DNA from: Enterococcus raffinosus
GTDB taxonomy: Bacteria; Bacillota; Bacilli; Lactobacillales; Enterococcaceae
Direction of reading: 5' to 3'
NCBI RefSeq assembly: GCF_018917525.1
Contig: NZ_JAHLOS010000010.1
Coordinates: forward strand, 54,467-118,466
DNA: 64,000 bases
The position numbers were made by a program, and so were the translations under genes. The notes below the pieces were generated by a model that was not told the DNA's origin, did not search any database, and was given only the letters and a program-made list of their open reading frames with translations. Shown piece by piece: positions 8,752 through 15,999 of this stretch; position 1 is the first letter of the stretch; every line of letters starts with the position of its first letter.

Positions 8752-9535
8752 AGCCTAATGCCCTCGCTTTACTTAGATCCATGATTGACGTTCGCGGACG
8801 TGCTGCTTTTTGCGGATAATCTTTTGATGCTACTGGGAAGACCTCTACATCCGTATCTTTTAGAATTTCCTTGGCAAACTCATACCAAGAACAGCTATTT
8901 TCATTCGATAGCTGATAAATACCAAAGGGCGCTTCCTGTTCAATCAAGAAATACATGAATTCGGCCAATGTACGTGTCCAAGTAGGCCGTCCAAACTGAT
9001 CCGCCACCACGGCTAGGCGCGTCTGTGTCTCCGCCAAATTTCGCATCGTGGATACAAAATTGTCTCCAAACCTCCCAAATACCCATGAGGTACGGACGAT
9101 GTAATACTCAGTCAATATTTCCTCGACGATTTTTTCGCCTAGATGCTTTGTACGTCCATATTCATTGATAGGGTTGGGCAGCTCTTCTACTTGATACGAT
9201 CCAGCGTCCTTCATCCCATCAAAAACGTAATCCGTGCTGATGTAGACCAAAATTGAACGGGCAGCCTTGGCTGCTTCTGCTACATTACGTGTTCCTTCGA
9301 CATTGATTTTTTCGTTTAATTCTTTGTCGACATCTTCTGCTCTATCAACAGCGGTGAAGGCTGCGCAATGATAAATGATCGCAGGCTTCAGTTGGGTGAT
9401 GAACTGGTAGGTCCTTAGTCTATCGGTAACATCCAGCTGATCAGAACTAGCCGCCACGTATTCGATAGCTTTTTCATCTAATAGATAACGCAGCTCCGTT
9501 CCTAATTGACCTTGACCACCTGTAATTAGAATCAT
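8708..9535 (-). CDS. rmlD: dTDP-4-dehydrorhamnose reductase family protein
   Basis: A 275-residue NAD(P)-binding extended short-chain reductase. The start MILITGGQGQLGTELRYLL carries the GGxGQLG cofactor loop. STDYVFDG and YGRTKHLGE supply the catalytic Thr/Tyr/Lys, and VVRTSWVFG is the RmlD substrate-loop motif. ATG 9535 is chosen because a perfect AAGGAGG lies 8 bases upstream; the longer frame has none. RmlD makes dTDP-L-rhamnose, but rmlA, rmlB and rmlC are not in this window, so it may instead be an RmlD-like reductase with another role. Confidence 0.85.
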   Translation of the reverse strand: MILITGGQGQLGTELRYLLDEKAIEYVAASSDQLDVTDRLRTYQFITQLKPAIIYHCAAFTAVDRAEDVDKELNEKINVEGTRNVAEAAKAARSILVYISTDYVFDGMKDAGSYQVEELPNPINEYGRTKHLGEKIVEEILTEYYIVRTSWVFGRFGDNFVSTMRNLAETQTRLAVVADQFGRPTWTRTLAEFMYFLIEQEAPFGIYQLSNENSCSWYEFAKEILKDTDVEVFPVASKDYPQKAARPRTSIMDLSKARALGFEIPTWQESLSNFK

Positions 9536-9670
9536 TGAGTTTCCCTCCTTTTTTCGTAACAGTTGTTTCCCCTTATTGAATTGCACTGCTGATTTCCAAA
9601 TGATCATGAGAAAAATTCGGTTATTTATTTTATCTCTTGCAGTAATGAAAGCCCCAGCGATGCACTCTGC

Positions 9671-10639
9671 TTAAAATTCCCGATTTAACTTTAGGACCTT
9701 TGTTTGATCATATAGATGAATCACATACTTCACTAAGACATAGCAAACAACGAGAATTGCTAAAAGCGTTTCTAAAATACTTAACGCTTTAGTAACTGTC
9801 AGTAAAATCGGAAGCTCTTCAAAAACTTTGGAGGCCTTGAAGATCGCCGTTGCTGAGATAACTAGTGGAAACGTGAATGCTGCATAGCTAGGGTAGAAGC
9901 CGACCTTTAGCATTTTTTTCATATTAAAAACGATGCAAAGATAAATCAATTGCGATAAGATCAGCAGCCCGATAACAAATGGAAAAGAGACTTGATTGCA
10001 AACAGATAGATAACCAGCTAAACAAAGTGAGCCTGGCGCTGTCAGAATTGTAATCAAAGGAATCGCTGAATCCTCAAACATTTTCTTATGAAGGATTCGT
10101 TTGACGATGATTGGCAGCAAAATCAAATACAAAGCTAAAGCGATCCAAACAGCGACCTGCCCTAATTCCTTGATAAACACGGTAGAGGTATTCGGAATGA
10201 CGCCTATTCCAACAAAAGTAATAAACCAGCTGGGATAAACATACTCAAGTGTGACCTCCACAGGCAGGATATGCACGGCAATGAAATAGCCCATCAACGC
10301 CAGATGCAATATGATTGCCGTTACCCATAGCGCGTTATTCATGATTTGATTAGGAAACAATCTGTCTAAAAATACGGAAACGACCATTAATGCCATCGTA
10401 AATGTCGGAGCTACAGAGGCAATGATCGGATTTCTCAATGCAGCCATCGTATCTTTAAATGTAAAAATGATTTTTAAAAGAAATACAAGGATCATCAAAA
10501 GACCTGTATAGCAAAAAATATTGCCAATCCTTTCAAAGCCTTCAGAAAATAATAGATTGCCCAACGATACCGTTCCTAAAATCAGACCGCAAATAGGTAT
10601 TGGTATAGCCTTCAGAAAATTCTTTAGTTTGTTATTCAT
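9671..10639 (-). CDS. TDT-family (TehA/SLAC1-like) membrane transporter
   Basis: A 322-residue integral membrane protein with about ten hydrophobic helices. It opens with KAIPIPICGLILGTVSLGN, the pattern of the tellurite-resistance/dicarboxylate transporter family. Members export or import small anions such as C4-dicarboxylates, sulfite or chloride; the substrate here cannot be read. AGAAAGGA precedes ATG 10639. It is divergent from a LysR regulator across a 148-bp region that contains an inverted repeat over its own -35 box, so the LysR protein probably controls it. Confidence 0.82.
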   Translation of the reverse strand: MNNKLKNFLKAIPIPICGLILGTVSLGNLLFSEGFERIGNIFCYTGLLMILVFLLKIIFTFKDTMAALRNPIIASVAPTFTMALMVVSVFLDRLFPNQIMNNALWVTAIILHLALMGYFIAVHILPVEVTLEYVYPSWFITFVGIGVIPNTSTVFIKELGQVAVWIALALYLILLPIIVKRILHKKMFEDSAIPLITILTAPGSLCLAGYLSVCNQVSFPFVIGLLILSQLIYLCIVFNMKKMLKVGFYPSYAAFTFPLVISATAIFKASKVFEELPILLTVTKALSILETLLAILVVCYVLVKYVIHLYDQTKVLKLNREF

Positions 10640-10703
10640 AGGTATATCCTTTCTAAACGATCAAATTATTTGATAGCACTTGATCTATTTTTTTTACACC
10701 CCT

Positions 10704-10746
10704 ATAATAAGCACCAGCAAACTATTTGTAAAATAATGATTTTACA
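10704..10746 (-). promoter_or_regulatory. TDT gene promoter with overlapping LysR-type inverted repeat
   Basis: On the minus strand TTTACA (10727-10732) and TATTAT (10704-10709) are 17 bp apart. The perfect 8-bp inverted repeat TGTAAAAT/ATTTTACA (10727-10746, 4-bp gap) overlaps this -35 box and lies in the intergenic region shared with the LysR gene. Confidence 0.6.
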
Positions 10747-10787
10747 TATCCGTTATAAATTTTATTAATAGAAAAGAGGTCGTACCG

Positions 10788-11627
10788 TTGTTAGAATTAT
10801 TACGAACATTCATTATTGTGTATGAAACGAGAAACTTCAGTACCGCAGCCAAACTCATGTTTAAGACACAACCAACCATCTCCGTGCAGATCCAAAGATT
10901 AGAAACAGAATTAGGCTTCAAGCTGTTCGATCGAAAAGGAAAGCAGCTGATCCTGCCTACGAAACAAGCCGAATTCTTGTATCCTAGGGTAGTCGAAGCG
11001 TTACACTCCCTATCTAACGTATTTGCCCAAGCAAAAAATTCTAAAAATTTTAAAACCGACTGCATCCTTGGCTGCTCCAACACCACCGCCGTGCACCTAT
11101 TACCCAAAATTATGGAGCAGCTGATCGTTGAATTTCCATTAATAGCTTTTGAAATCAAGATTATGAACTCGCAAGAAGTTATTGATGCCGTCGAAGGAAA
11201 CAAAGCCCATATCGGCTTGATTGAAAAATCCATTGTTTCCCCATTGATCCAAAAGGAGTTCGTTTATAAGGATGAACTCGTTTTAGCAGGCAATATTGAT
11301 TCAGATTATTGGATTCTTAGAGAGCATGATTCTGGGATGTATCTTATTAATGAGACCTATTTGTACTCTAATCATCTAAACCCGCAAATCATCAAAGCAA
11401 ATAACAGTGAGGTAATATTGTCTCTATTAGAAAACAATATAGGCAAATCAATTATCTCCAAATTAGCACTAACAGATTCCTTGAAGTGGCAGGAACTAGA
11501 CGATGAATACAGATACCGAGACCTCTTTATCATTCAAAATATCCAAAGTCCAATCCCTGAAACAGCGGCCGTTTATGATCGGATCAAAACATTACTGACC
11601 AAACTATACAATCAGTCAATTGAATAA
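10788..11627 (+). CDS. LysR-family transcriptional regulator
   Basis: A 279-residue regulator. The N-terminal winged helix-turn-helix is LRTFIIVYETRNFSTAAKLMF followed by TQPTISVQIQRLETELGFKLFDRKGK, the classic LysR pattern. The C-terminal two-thirds is the periplasmic-binding-like effector domain, shorter than average. The start is TTG 10788 with AAAAGAGG ten bases before it. It is divergent from the TDT transporter and followed by a terminator. The likely target is the neighbouring transporter, through the inverted repeat at 10727-10746. Confidence 0.88.
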   Translation: MLELLRTFIIVYETRNFSTAAKLMFKTQPTISVQIQRLETELGFKLFDRKGKQLILPTKQAEFLYPRVVEALHSLSNVFAQAKNSKNFKTDCILGCSNTTAVHLLPKIMEQLIVEFPLIAFEIKIMNSQEVIDAVEGNKAHIGLIEKSIVSPLIQKEFVYKDELVLAGNIDSDYWILREHDSGMYLINETYLYSNHLNPQIIKANNSEVILSLLENNIGKSIISKLALTDSLKWQELDDEYRYRDLFIIQNIQSPIPETAAVYDRIKTLLTKLYNQSIE

Positions 11628-11645
11628 GAACGCATTCAACTAAAA

Positions 11646-11689
11646 AACTCTGCGAAAATCATGACCTGATTCATTCGCAGAGTTTTTTT
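11646..11689 (+). terminator. Terminator after the LysR gene
   Basis: AACTCTGCGAA and TTCGCAGAGTT form an 11-bp stem followed by a run of T residues. Confidence 0.92.
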
Positions 11690-11835
11690 GGTGGACGATA
11701 TTTGAAATCCCTATTAGACCAGCTGACTTAATATACCGATTTACAACTTTTCTTAAGGGGAAACTCAGCTACAGCTATAATTGTAACCGTTTTACAAAAG
11801 CTTTTTATTATACTACATTTTTGTTCCACTTGTAA

Positions 11836-11943
11836 AATCGCAAATTGACCATTTCACCCCCAATTTGACCGCTTTTTCATCAAAAACAGCACTTTTAACC
11901 CAAAAACAGGTCAAATTGACCCCCTTTTGGTCAATTTGCGATT
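11836..11943 (+). promoter_or_regulatory. Four-site symmetric operator array upstream of the DUF1659/DUF2922/holin cassette
   Basis: CAAATTGACC (11841-11850) and CAATTTGACC (11861-11870) are direct repeats spaced exactly 20 bp. Their reverse complements GGTCAAATTG (11909-11918) and GGTCAATTTG (11929-11938) are also spaced 20 bp. The outer pair sits within a perfect 16-bp inverted repeat, 11836-11851 and 11928-11943. Two helical turns between direct half-sites suggest side-by-side binding on one DNA face. No good sigma-A promoter is seen nearby; TATAAT at 11776-11781 and TATACT at 11809-11814 lack matching -35 boxes. The binding protein is unknown. Confidence 0.7.
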
Positions 11944-12014
11944 CGCACTTTTTTTTGAAATCGTTTATCTTTTAGTCACCGGCCGGAACCAAAAAAATTT
12001 AGGAGGAAACAAGG

Positions 12015-12218
12015 ATGATTCAAACTATTGGAAACAAGCTTCAAGTAGAAATCGATGCAGGTGGAGAAAAAAACAAGAAAATAACCTTTACGAATGTGAT
12101 GGATGACCCCAGCGAAGAAAAAGTGTTGGAATTGGGAGAAATTATGAAAGCACTATCCGTTGAAGGCAGTCAGCTAGATGGCGTGATCCTGACAAGTCAA
12201 TCGCGCTATACCAAATAA
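12015..12218 (+). CDS. DUF1659-like small protein, first gene of cassette
   Basis: A 67-residue protein with a perfect AGGAGG before ATG 12015. The sequence KLQVEIDAGGEKNKKITFTN followed by a helical segment and VILTSQSRY resembles DUF1659 proteins of Firmicutes, short proteins of unknown function that are usually encoded next to a DUF2922 gene. No signal peptide or membrane segment is visible. The next gene is DUF2922-like, which supports the assignment. It sits directly downstream of the operator array, so it is probably the first translated gene of that unit. Confidence 0.68.
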   Translation: MIQTIGNKLQVEIDAGGEKNKKITFTNVMDDPSEEKVLELGEIMKALSVEGSQLDGVILTSQSRYTK

Positions 12219-12240
12219 ATCATAGAAAGGAACATGAAAG

Positions 12241-12453
12241 ATGTTAAAAATCGTCGCAACCTTTAAAAACAGCTTAGGAAAAAACCATACCTGGAGCTTC
12301 AATGATCCTGATACTCAAAAGACCGACACAGAGATCAAAGGATTATTACAACGAATGACAGAGGTAAAGCTCTGTCAAAAAGATGGTGCTGAACTATTCA
12401 ACACCATTGAAAGTGCCAAGTACGTCGAAACGATTGAAACAATTATTTTTTAA
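12241..12453 (+). CDS. DUF2922-like small protein
   Basis: A 70-residue protein that starts LKIVATFKNSLGKNHTWSFND and ends in AKYVETIETIIF. The beta-beta-helix-beta pattern, with the closing TIETIIF strand, resembles DUF2922. Function is unknown. GAAAGGA precedes ATG 12241, and the gap from the DUF1659-like gene is 22 bp. It shares the pattern xxATFxxSxGxxHxWxF with the N-terminus of the longer gene at 12955, so the two look like paralogues that arose by duplication in the cassette. Confidence 0.7.
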   Translation: MLKIVATFKNSLGKNHTWSFNDPDTQKTDTEIKGLLQRMTEVKLCQKDGAELFNTIESAKYVETIETIIF

Positions 12454-12464
12454 ACCAATACGTT

Positions 12465-12494
12465 GAGGAGCCGCGGCGCTACTGCCGCCTCCTC
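12465..12494 (+). other. Strong intercistronic hairpin without a U-tract
   Basis: GAGGAG pairs with CTCCTC, and inside it GCGGC pairs with GCCGC around a 6-base loop. There is no following T run, so it is more likely an RNA-stability or processing element than a terminator. It lies between the first DUF2922-like gene and the unknown gene at 12521. Confidence 0.5.
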
Positions 12495-12520
12495 TACTAC
12501 TAATGAAAGGATGAGAATCA

Positions 12521-12907
12521 ATGAACGTTATACAAACACTGTCGTTTCGGCAGTTATTCAACTTAAAAGCCAAAACACTCGAACAACGAATCACTAATTT
12601 TTACCATGAAACGCAAAACAGTAGTGTCACCATCAAATACATTTTAGCCTTGAAAGTACGCTGCCAATTGGGAGCGGCGGAGTTTGATCACTTTCTAAAG
12701 GATCTTGTCCGTGAAGTATTTATGCACACTAAAGCGACTCGCACCATGAAACGTCTTTTTTATTATTTCGAAGACTACTTTATGGCACCGGAATGGCGGA
12801 CTTTGAAATTAAGAGTCTTTCCAGTAAAGAAATTTGGTGAGAAGGTTGTCTCTATTGCTCGCTCCCTTATGTCATTTGTCCGACCTGAAGAAACTAGCGA
12901 AACTTGA
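12521..12907 (+). CDS. Unknown 128-residue basic protein of the cassette
   Basis: I do not recognise this protein. It is rich in Lys, Arg, Phe and Tyr and predicted by eye to be mostly helical, with no signal peptide or membrane segment. The middle stretch TRTMKRLFYYFEDYFMAPEW is strongly amphipathic. GAAAGG lies about ten bases before ATG 12521. It is codirectional with DUF2922-like genes on both sides, with a 47-bp gap to the next, so it belongs to the same unit. A nucleic-acid-binding or accessory structural role is possible but not shown. Confidence 0.65.
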   Translation: MNVIQTLSFRQLFNLKAKTLEQRITNFYHETQNSSVTIKYILALKVRCQLGAAEFDHFLKDLVREVFMHTKATRTMKRLFYYFEDYFMAPEWRTLKLRVFPVKKFGEKVVSIARSLMSFVRPEETSET

Positions 12908-12954
12908 TAAAACCAACCTACGCAGATTAAACACTAAAAGAAAGGAAAAGAACA

Positions 12955-13572
12955 ATGACCAAGGATTTAATTGCCACCTTTGGAAAAAGCGATGGCGGCA
13001 CCCACAATTGGAAATACAAGGGCCTTGATCCTAACTTATCGGCCCCGCAGATCAAAGAAGCTTGCGAACTATTATCGAACTTAGATATTTGTACACAAAA
13101 TGGCGTAAAACTATTTGATTCTGTAGTCACTGCCAAGGTCTTGACCTATAAAGAAACCCTGATATTTGATCCAGAACATGAGACGAGAGGTGTTCGTTAT
13201 GATGGCGAGCCCGTTGAGGAAGCAACCTGTGAGGAAGTACGTTGCTTTGAAGTTAAGGAAAAACCGGAAGAAAAAGTCGCTTTGCCGACTCCGAAAGCTT
13301 CCCTACTAACAGAAACACCACATGGTCGCTATTTTAAACAATTAACGACTATCGCTCCAGCGGAAAAAACAGAAACAGCGATCAAAGTAGAAAAAGAGTC
13401 GCTTCCACAATCAAGCAATAACCAGCTTAACGAACAGCAGCCAGTCGCTATGCCTTTAATGGCAGCCGAGTCATCAAGTCAAGACACAAAAGAACAAAAC
13501 AGACTACTTCTATGGCTTCATCGGATCAGAAGGAAGAAAAAAGATGGACCGCCTGAGACACCGCGGGAATAA
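12955..13572 (+). CDS. Extended DUF2922-like protein with a low-complexity tail
   Basis: A 205-residue protein. Residues 1 to about 72 repeat the DUF2922-like pattern (DLIATFGKSDGGTHNWKYKG ... TYKETLIFDP) of the short gene at 12241. The remaining 130 residues are Glu-, Pro-, Ser- and Gln-rich, probably unstructured, and end in a hydrophobic-basic patch LLLWLHRIRRKKK that could touch a membrane or nucleic acid. AAAGGAAAAG precedes ATG 12955. A tail of this kind on a DUF2922-like domain is unusual in my experience; function is unknown. Confidence 0.7.
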   Translation: MTKDLIATFGKSDGGTHNWKYKGLDPNLSAPQIKEACELLSNLDICTQNGVKLFDSVVTAKVLTYKETLIFDPEHETRGVRYDGEPVEEATCEEVRCFEVKEKPEEKVALPTPKASLLTETPHGRYFKQLTTIAPAEKTETAIKVEKESLPQSSNNQLNEQQPVAMPLMAAESSSQDTKEQNRLLLWLHRIRRKKKDGPPETPRE

Positions 13573-13637
13573 CTCTTTTCCCAATTAAATTCCGTTCATT
13601 GACAATCAAATACTGCGTAGGGATCAACAGCTATTAA

Positions 13638-13663
13638 CCCCTGCGAGTTTCTTTTCGCAGGGG
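13638..13663 (+). other. Intercistronic hairpin without a U-tract, upstream of the holin gene
   Basis: CCCCTGCGA and TCGCAGGGG form a perfect 9-bp stem with an 8-base loop. No T run follows. It lies 33 bp before the holin start and may separate expression of the holin from upstream genes. Confidence 0.5.
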
Positions 13664-13695
13664 CTATCAATTACTTTAGAAAGCGAGGAATCTAT

Positions 13696-14109
13696 ATGAT
13701 ACAAATTCCCTTAATCAATTATTCATTCGGCGGAAGTCTGCCGATCATGGGCGTTTTTTTGGCCATGGTGGGCCTGGACCTCACCACCGGATACGTCAAA
13801 GCATTGAAAAGCCATACCTGGGTGTCTTCGATTAACCTGTATGGCCTGTTTACAAAATTCATTATCTTTTCCACAATCATTTGCGCCGCTGCCTTAGACA
13901 AAATCGCGCCAACTGTAGGAATCACTTTGCCAATTAACGTGGCCTTAATCTGGACAGCTTTGTTAATCGTTTACGAGATCGGTTCGATTTTAGAAAATGC
14001 CCATGAATTCGGTTTGAAAATCACTTGGCTGCAGAAATGGCTGAGAGTGTTTGAGCGCAATGTTGGGAAAACTCCTGATAAAGATGATCAGGAAAATAAT
14101 ACTCGGTAG
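13696..14109 (+). CDS. Phage-type holin (Bacteriophage_holin_4/TcdE family)
   Basis: A 137-residue membrane protein with about three hydrophobic segments and a charged, hydrophilic C-terminus ending in DKDDQENNTR. MVGLDLTTGYVKALKSHTWVS, then GLFTKFIIF and TALLIVYEIGSILENA, follow the holin family found in toxin-secretion and phage lysis loci. Such holins open the membrane for an endolysin or toxin. No endolysin or other phage gene adjoins it, so a domesticated secretion or lysis role is possible. CGAGGAAT precedes ATG 13696. It is the last gene of the DUF1659/DUF2922 cassette. Confidence 0.85.
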   Translation: MIQIPLINYSFGGSLPIMGVFLAMVGLDLTTGYVKALKSHTWVSSINLYGLFTKFIIFSTIICAAALDKIAPTVGITLPINVALIWTALLIVYEIGSILENAHEFGLKITWLQKWLRVFERNVGKTPDKDDQENNTR

Positions 14110-14173
14110 ATGGCAGTTTTGCGTATCTCATTGGCCTTTTATTGTGGCTCAATAAACTCTGAAGCGCAACGAA

Positions 14174-14211
14174 AACAAGGCATTTTTCGTATTTAGGAAA
14201 AATGCCTTGTT
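14174..14211. other. Long perfect hairpin after the holin gene, no U-tract
   Basis: AACAAGGCATTTTTC and GAAAAATGCCTTGTT form a perfect 15-bp stem with an 8-base loop. The bases after it on both strands lack a clear T run, so it is not a standard terminator, though the A/T-rich stem could still pause polymerase. Confidence 0.55.
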
Positions 14212-14280
14212 AAATCCGGGGTAGCTTCGTATTTATAAATGAGAGAAATTATATATATGCACTTTCTTAGTAACAACAGA

Positions 14281-14826
14281 TCATCGCTTGAGGCTGGGTT
14301 CTTCGTAAATATGGTTCAGCCAAAATTCTTCTACTTTTTGATTAAAATCTTTAGTAGGATACTTTCCTCTCAAATCAAATGTATGAGGCAAGTCACCAGA
14401 AAACTTTATTTGATAATTGTATACAATACTAGATTTCTTCGATTCTTGTTTAAACAATCCGTCATCTGAAATTTCTGACCAAATTCTGGTTTTTAACAAC
14501 CGTCCTTCTTGGTAAGTAACTCCCCTTTGATCCAGACGATAAAGTATGCCGCCATGTTTCAATACAAAAATAGAATCCTTGATACCCAAATAGATTAGTA
14601 AAGAAGCAAAATAAATAAGAAAACCAAAAAAGAAAACGACGCCTGTCAATAAAGCTATTCCAAGCAAGGTTAAGCTAAGCAATATATTTAGCGCATTAGG
14701 ATTATTAAAATAAGGGAATAAAAACCAAAAAGAAATTCCGAGTACTAACAGTAGGATCATCGTGCCTGCACAAATTAGCATGGCAGCATCTCGCCAGGTG
14801 ATTTTTAATTCAAAAATTTTATCCAT
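14281..14826 (-). CDS. Hypothetical membrane protein with two N-terminal helices
   Basis: A 181-residue protein that I do not recognise. Two long hydrophobic segments (about residues 14-36 and 44-78) precede a cytoplasmic domain with beta-like segments (GILYRLDQRGVTYQEGR, SIVYNYQIKFSGDLPHTFDL), reminiscent of the PH-like or YcxB-like C-termini of small membrane proteins. It overlaps the end of a disrupted small reading frame by a few bases (ATGGATAA arrangement), which suggests the two were once translationally coupled. It lies between the holin cassette and the sugar operon and may be unrelated to both. Confidence 0.65.
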   Translation of the reverse strand: MDKIFELKITWRDAAMLICAGTMILLLVLGISFWFLFPYFNNPNALNILLSLTLLGIALLTGVVFFFGFLIYFASLLIYLGIKDSIFVLKHGGILYRLDQRGVTYQEGRLLKTRIWSEISDDGLFKQESKKSSIVYNYQIKFSGDLPHTFDLRGKYPTKDFNQKVEEFWLNHIYEEPSLKR

Positions 14827-15031
14827 TTTTAGCTACTCCTACTATTGTTACTTCTTCCTTTGACTGATTTCGAACAATAATAATGCTAACGAAGAGCGCT
14901 CTAATAGTCAAGATAGGAAAAATAGGTGAGTGTAATAAGTAACCATCAATCAGAAATGTCAGTGAGATGGTTTCAAAGATAAATTGACTGTCATACTTCG
15001 GATATTTTCTTAATTATTCTGTACTATTCAT
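14819..15031 (-). pseudogene. Small membrane-protein gene broken by an early stop codon
   Basis: From ATG 15031 the frame reads MNSTE, then a TAA at 15014-15016, then continues open for 64 codons (LRKYPKYDSQFIFETISLTF ... EEVTIVGVAKNG) to a TAA overlapping the start of the 181-residue gene. The downstream part has a hydrophobic segment and no alternative ATG near its start. The overlap of its end with the next start codon argues that it is a former gene, not chance. A sequencing error or a non-ATG internal start would be alternatives. Confidence 0.45.
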
Positions 15032-15072
15032 TTGTATCTACTCTAAAAATTAAGATTGAGCAGATTCCTCAC

Positions 15073-15927
15073 TTATTTGATTGATCCAATCAAGAATATT
15101 CCTAGTGTAATTACTGCTGCTCCAGCACTGATCATGCATAATTCCTTCTTAGTCCTTCGTACCTTCAAAATAAAGATGCCCGCATAAATAGAAATCAATA
15201 CCGCCATCTGGGAAAAGGTAAAACTTTTTGCTACTCCAATGATTGGCATGGCAAAAAATAAACTTAAATTAGCGATACTCCAAGCAATCCCAGTTCCCAA
15301 ATTCTTTACAACCTGTGACCAAGCGAATTCTTCTCGTTTAATAATCGTTAAGCATAGTGAAGAGAACCACATCCCAATCGACTGTGGAAATAATACCACT
15401 GCTCCGCTAACTAGAAGAGCTTGCGGCAAAGTCACATAAATTGTTAATGCGGCTGAGGATAGTAATAAAAGAGTGATAGCTTTGCTTTTTATCGTATTCG
15501 ACTGTTTTTTTCCCTGTTCTTCTATATAAGAGGTTAAACGAATTCCTAAAATAATTAACAAAATACCAGCTATTCCAATCATTATCATAGTAAGATTGGT
15601 CCATTCTTTAAAAAAAACTGCCGCGATAAAGGTTATCCCAATTAATTGAGTTCCATTTGAGATAGGCATCGCTTCAGACACTGGCAGTAATTGAAAGGAA
15701 TTGAATTGCAAATATTGTCCGACAGACCAGAAACAGCCTGAGAGAAATGCTGCTGCAAAACTAAGCCAATCATACGTAGGCTGAACAATCACGGTAAAGA
15801 TAATTCCCAGTAAGAGTGCCGTCGTAGAAGTTCCCAGCAGCTGATTGATTGGCTTCGCTTTCGTTAAATTCGCAATAATCGGCATAAGTCCCCACCCAAG
15901 AGCGGGTAATAAATATAAAGTAGCCAT
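15073..15927 (-). CDS. GRP-family sugar uptake protein (GlcU/RbsU-like)
   Basis: A 284-residue membrane protein with about ten helices. It starts MATLYLLPALGWGLMPIIANL and carries GCFWSVGQYLQFNSFQLLPVSEAMPISNGTQLIG, which matches the glucose/ribose porter family of proton-coupled sugar transporters. AGGAGAAATTA precedes ATG 15927. It follows the EIIA gene by 72 bp on the same strand and is probably the last gene of the LicT operon. It may import or export the free sugar released by the operon's hydrolase; that is inference. Confidence 0.85.
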   Translation of the reverse strand: MATLYLLPALGWGLMPIIANLTKAKPINQLLGTSTTALLLGIIFTVIVQPTYDWLSFAAAFLSGCFWSVGQYLQFNSFQLLPVSEAMPISNGTQLIGITFIAAVFFKEWTNLTMIMIGIAGILLIILGIRLTSYIEEQGKKQSNTIKSKAITLLLLSSAALTIYVTLPQALLVSGAVVLFPQSIGMWFSSLCLTIIKREEFAWSQVVKNLGTGIAWSIANLSLFFAMPIIGVAKSFTFSQMAVLISIYAGIFILKVRRTKKELCMISAGAAVITLGIFLIGSIK

Positions 15928-15999
15928 TAATTTCTCCTAAACACAAAATAATTTGCTCAAGAAAAAGACTGAGCATAAACCCCAGCCTTCCTTCTTGGT

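Noticed and set aside
10742..11233. 163-codon minus-strand frame
   Set aside because: It is opposite the LysR gene and has no family resemblance.
12015..14109. Calling the cassette a prophage
   Set aside because: Only the holin is phage-like; no integrase, structural, replication or endolysin genes and no attachment repeats were seen.
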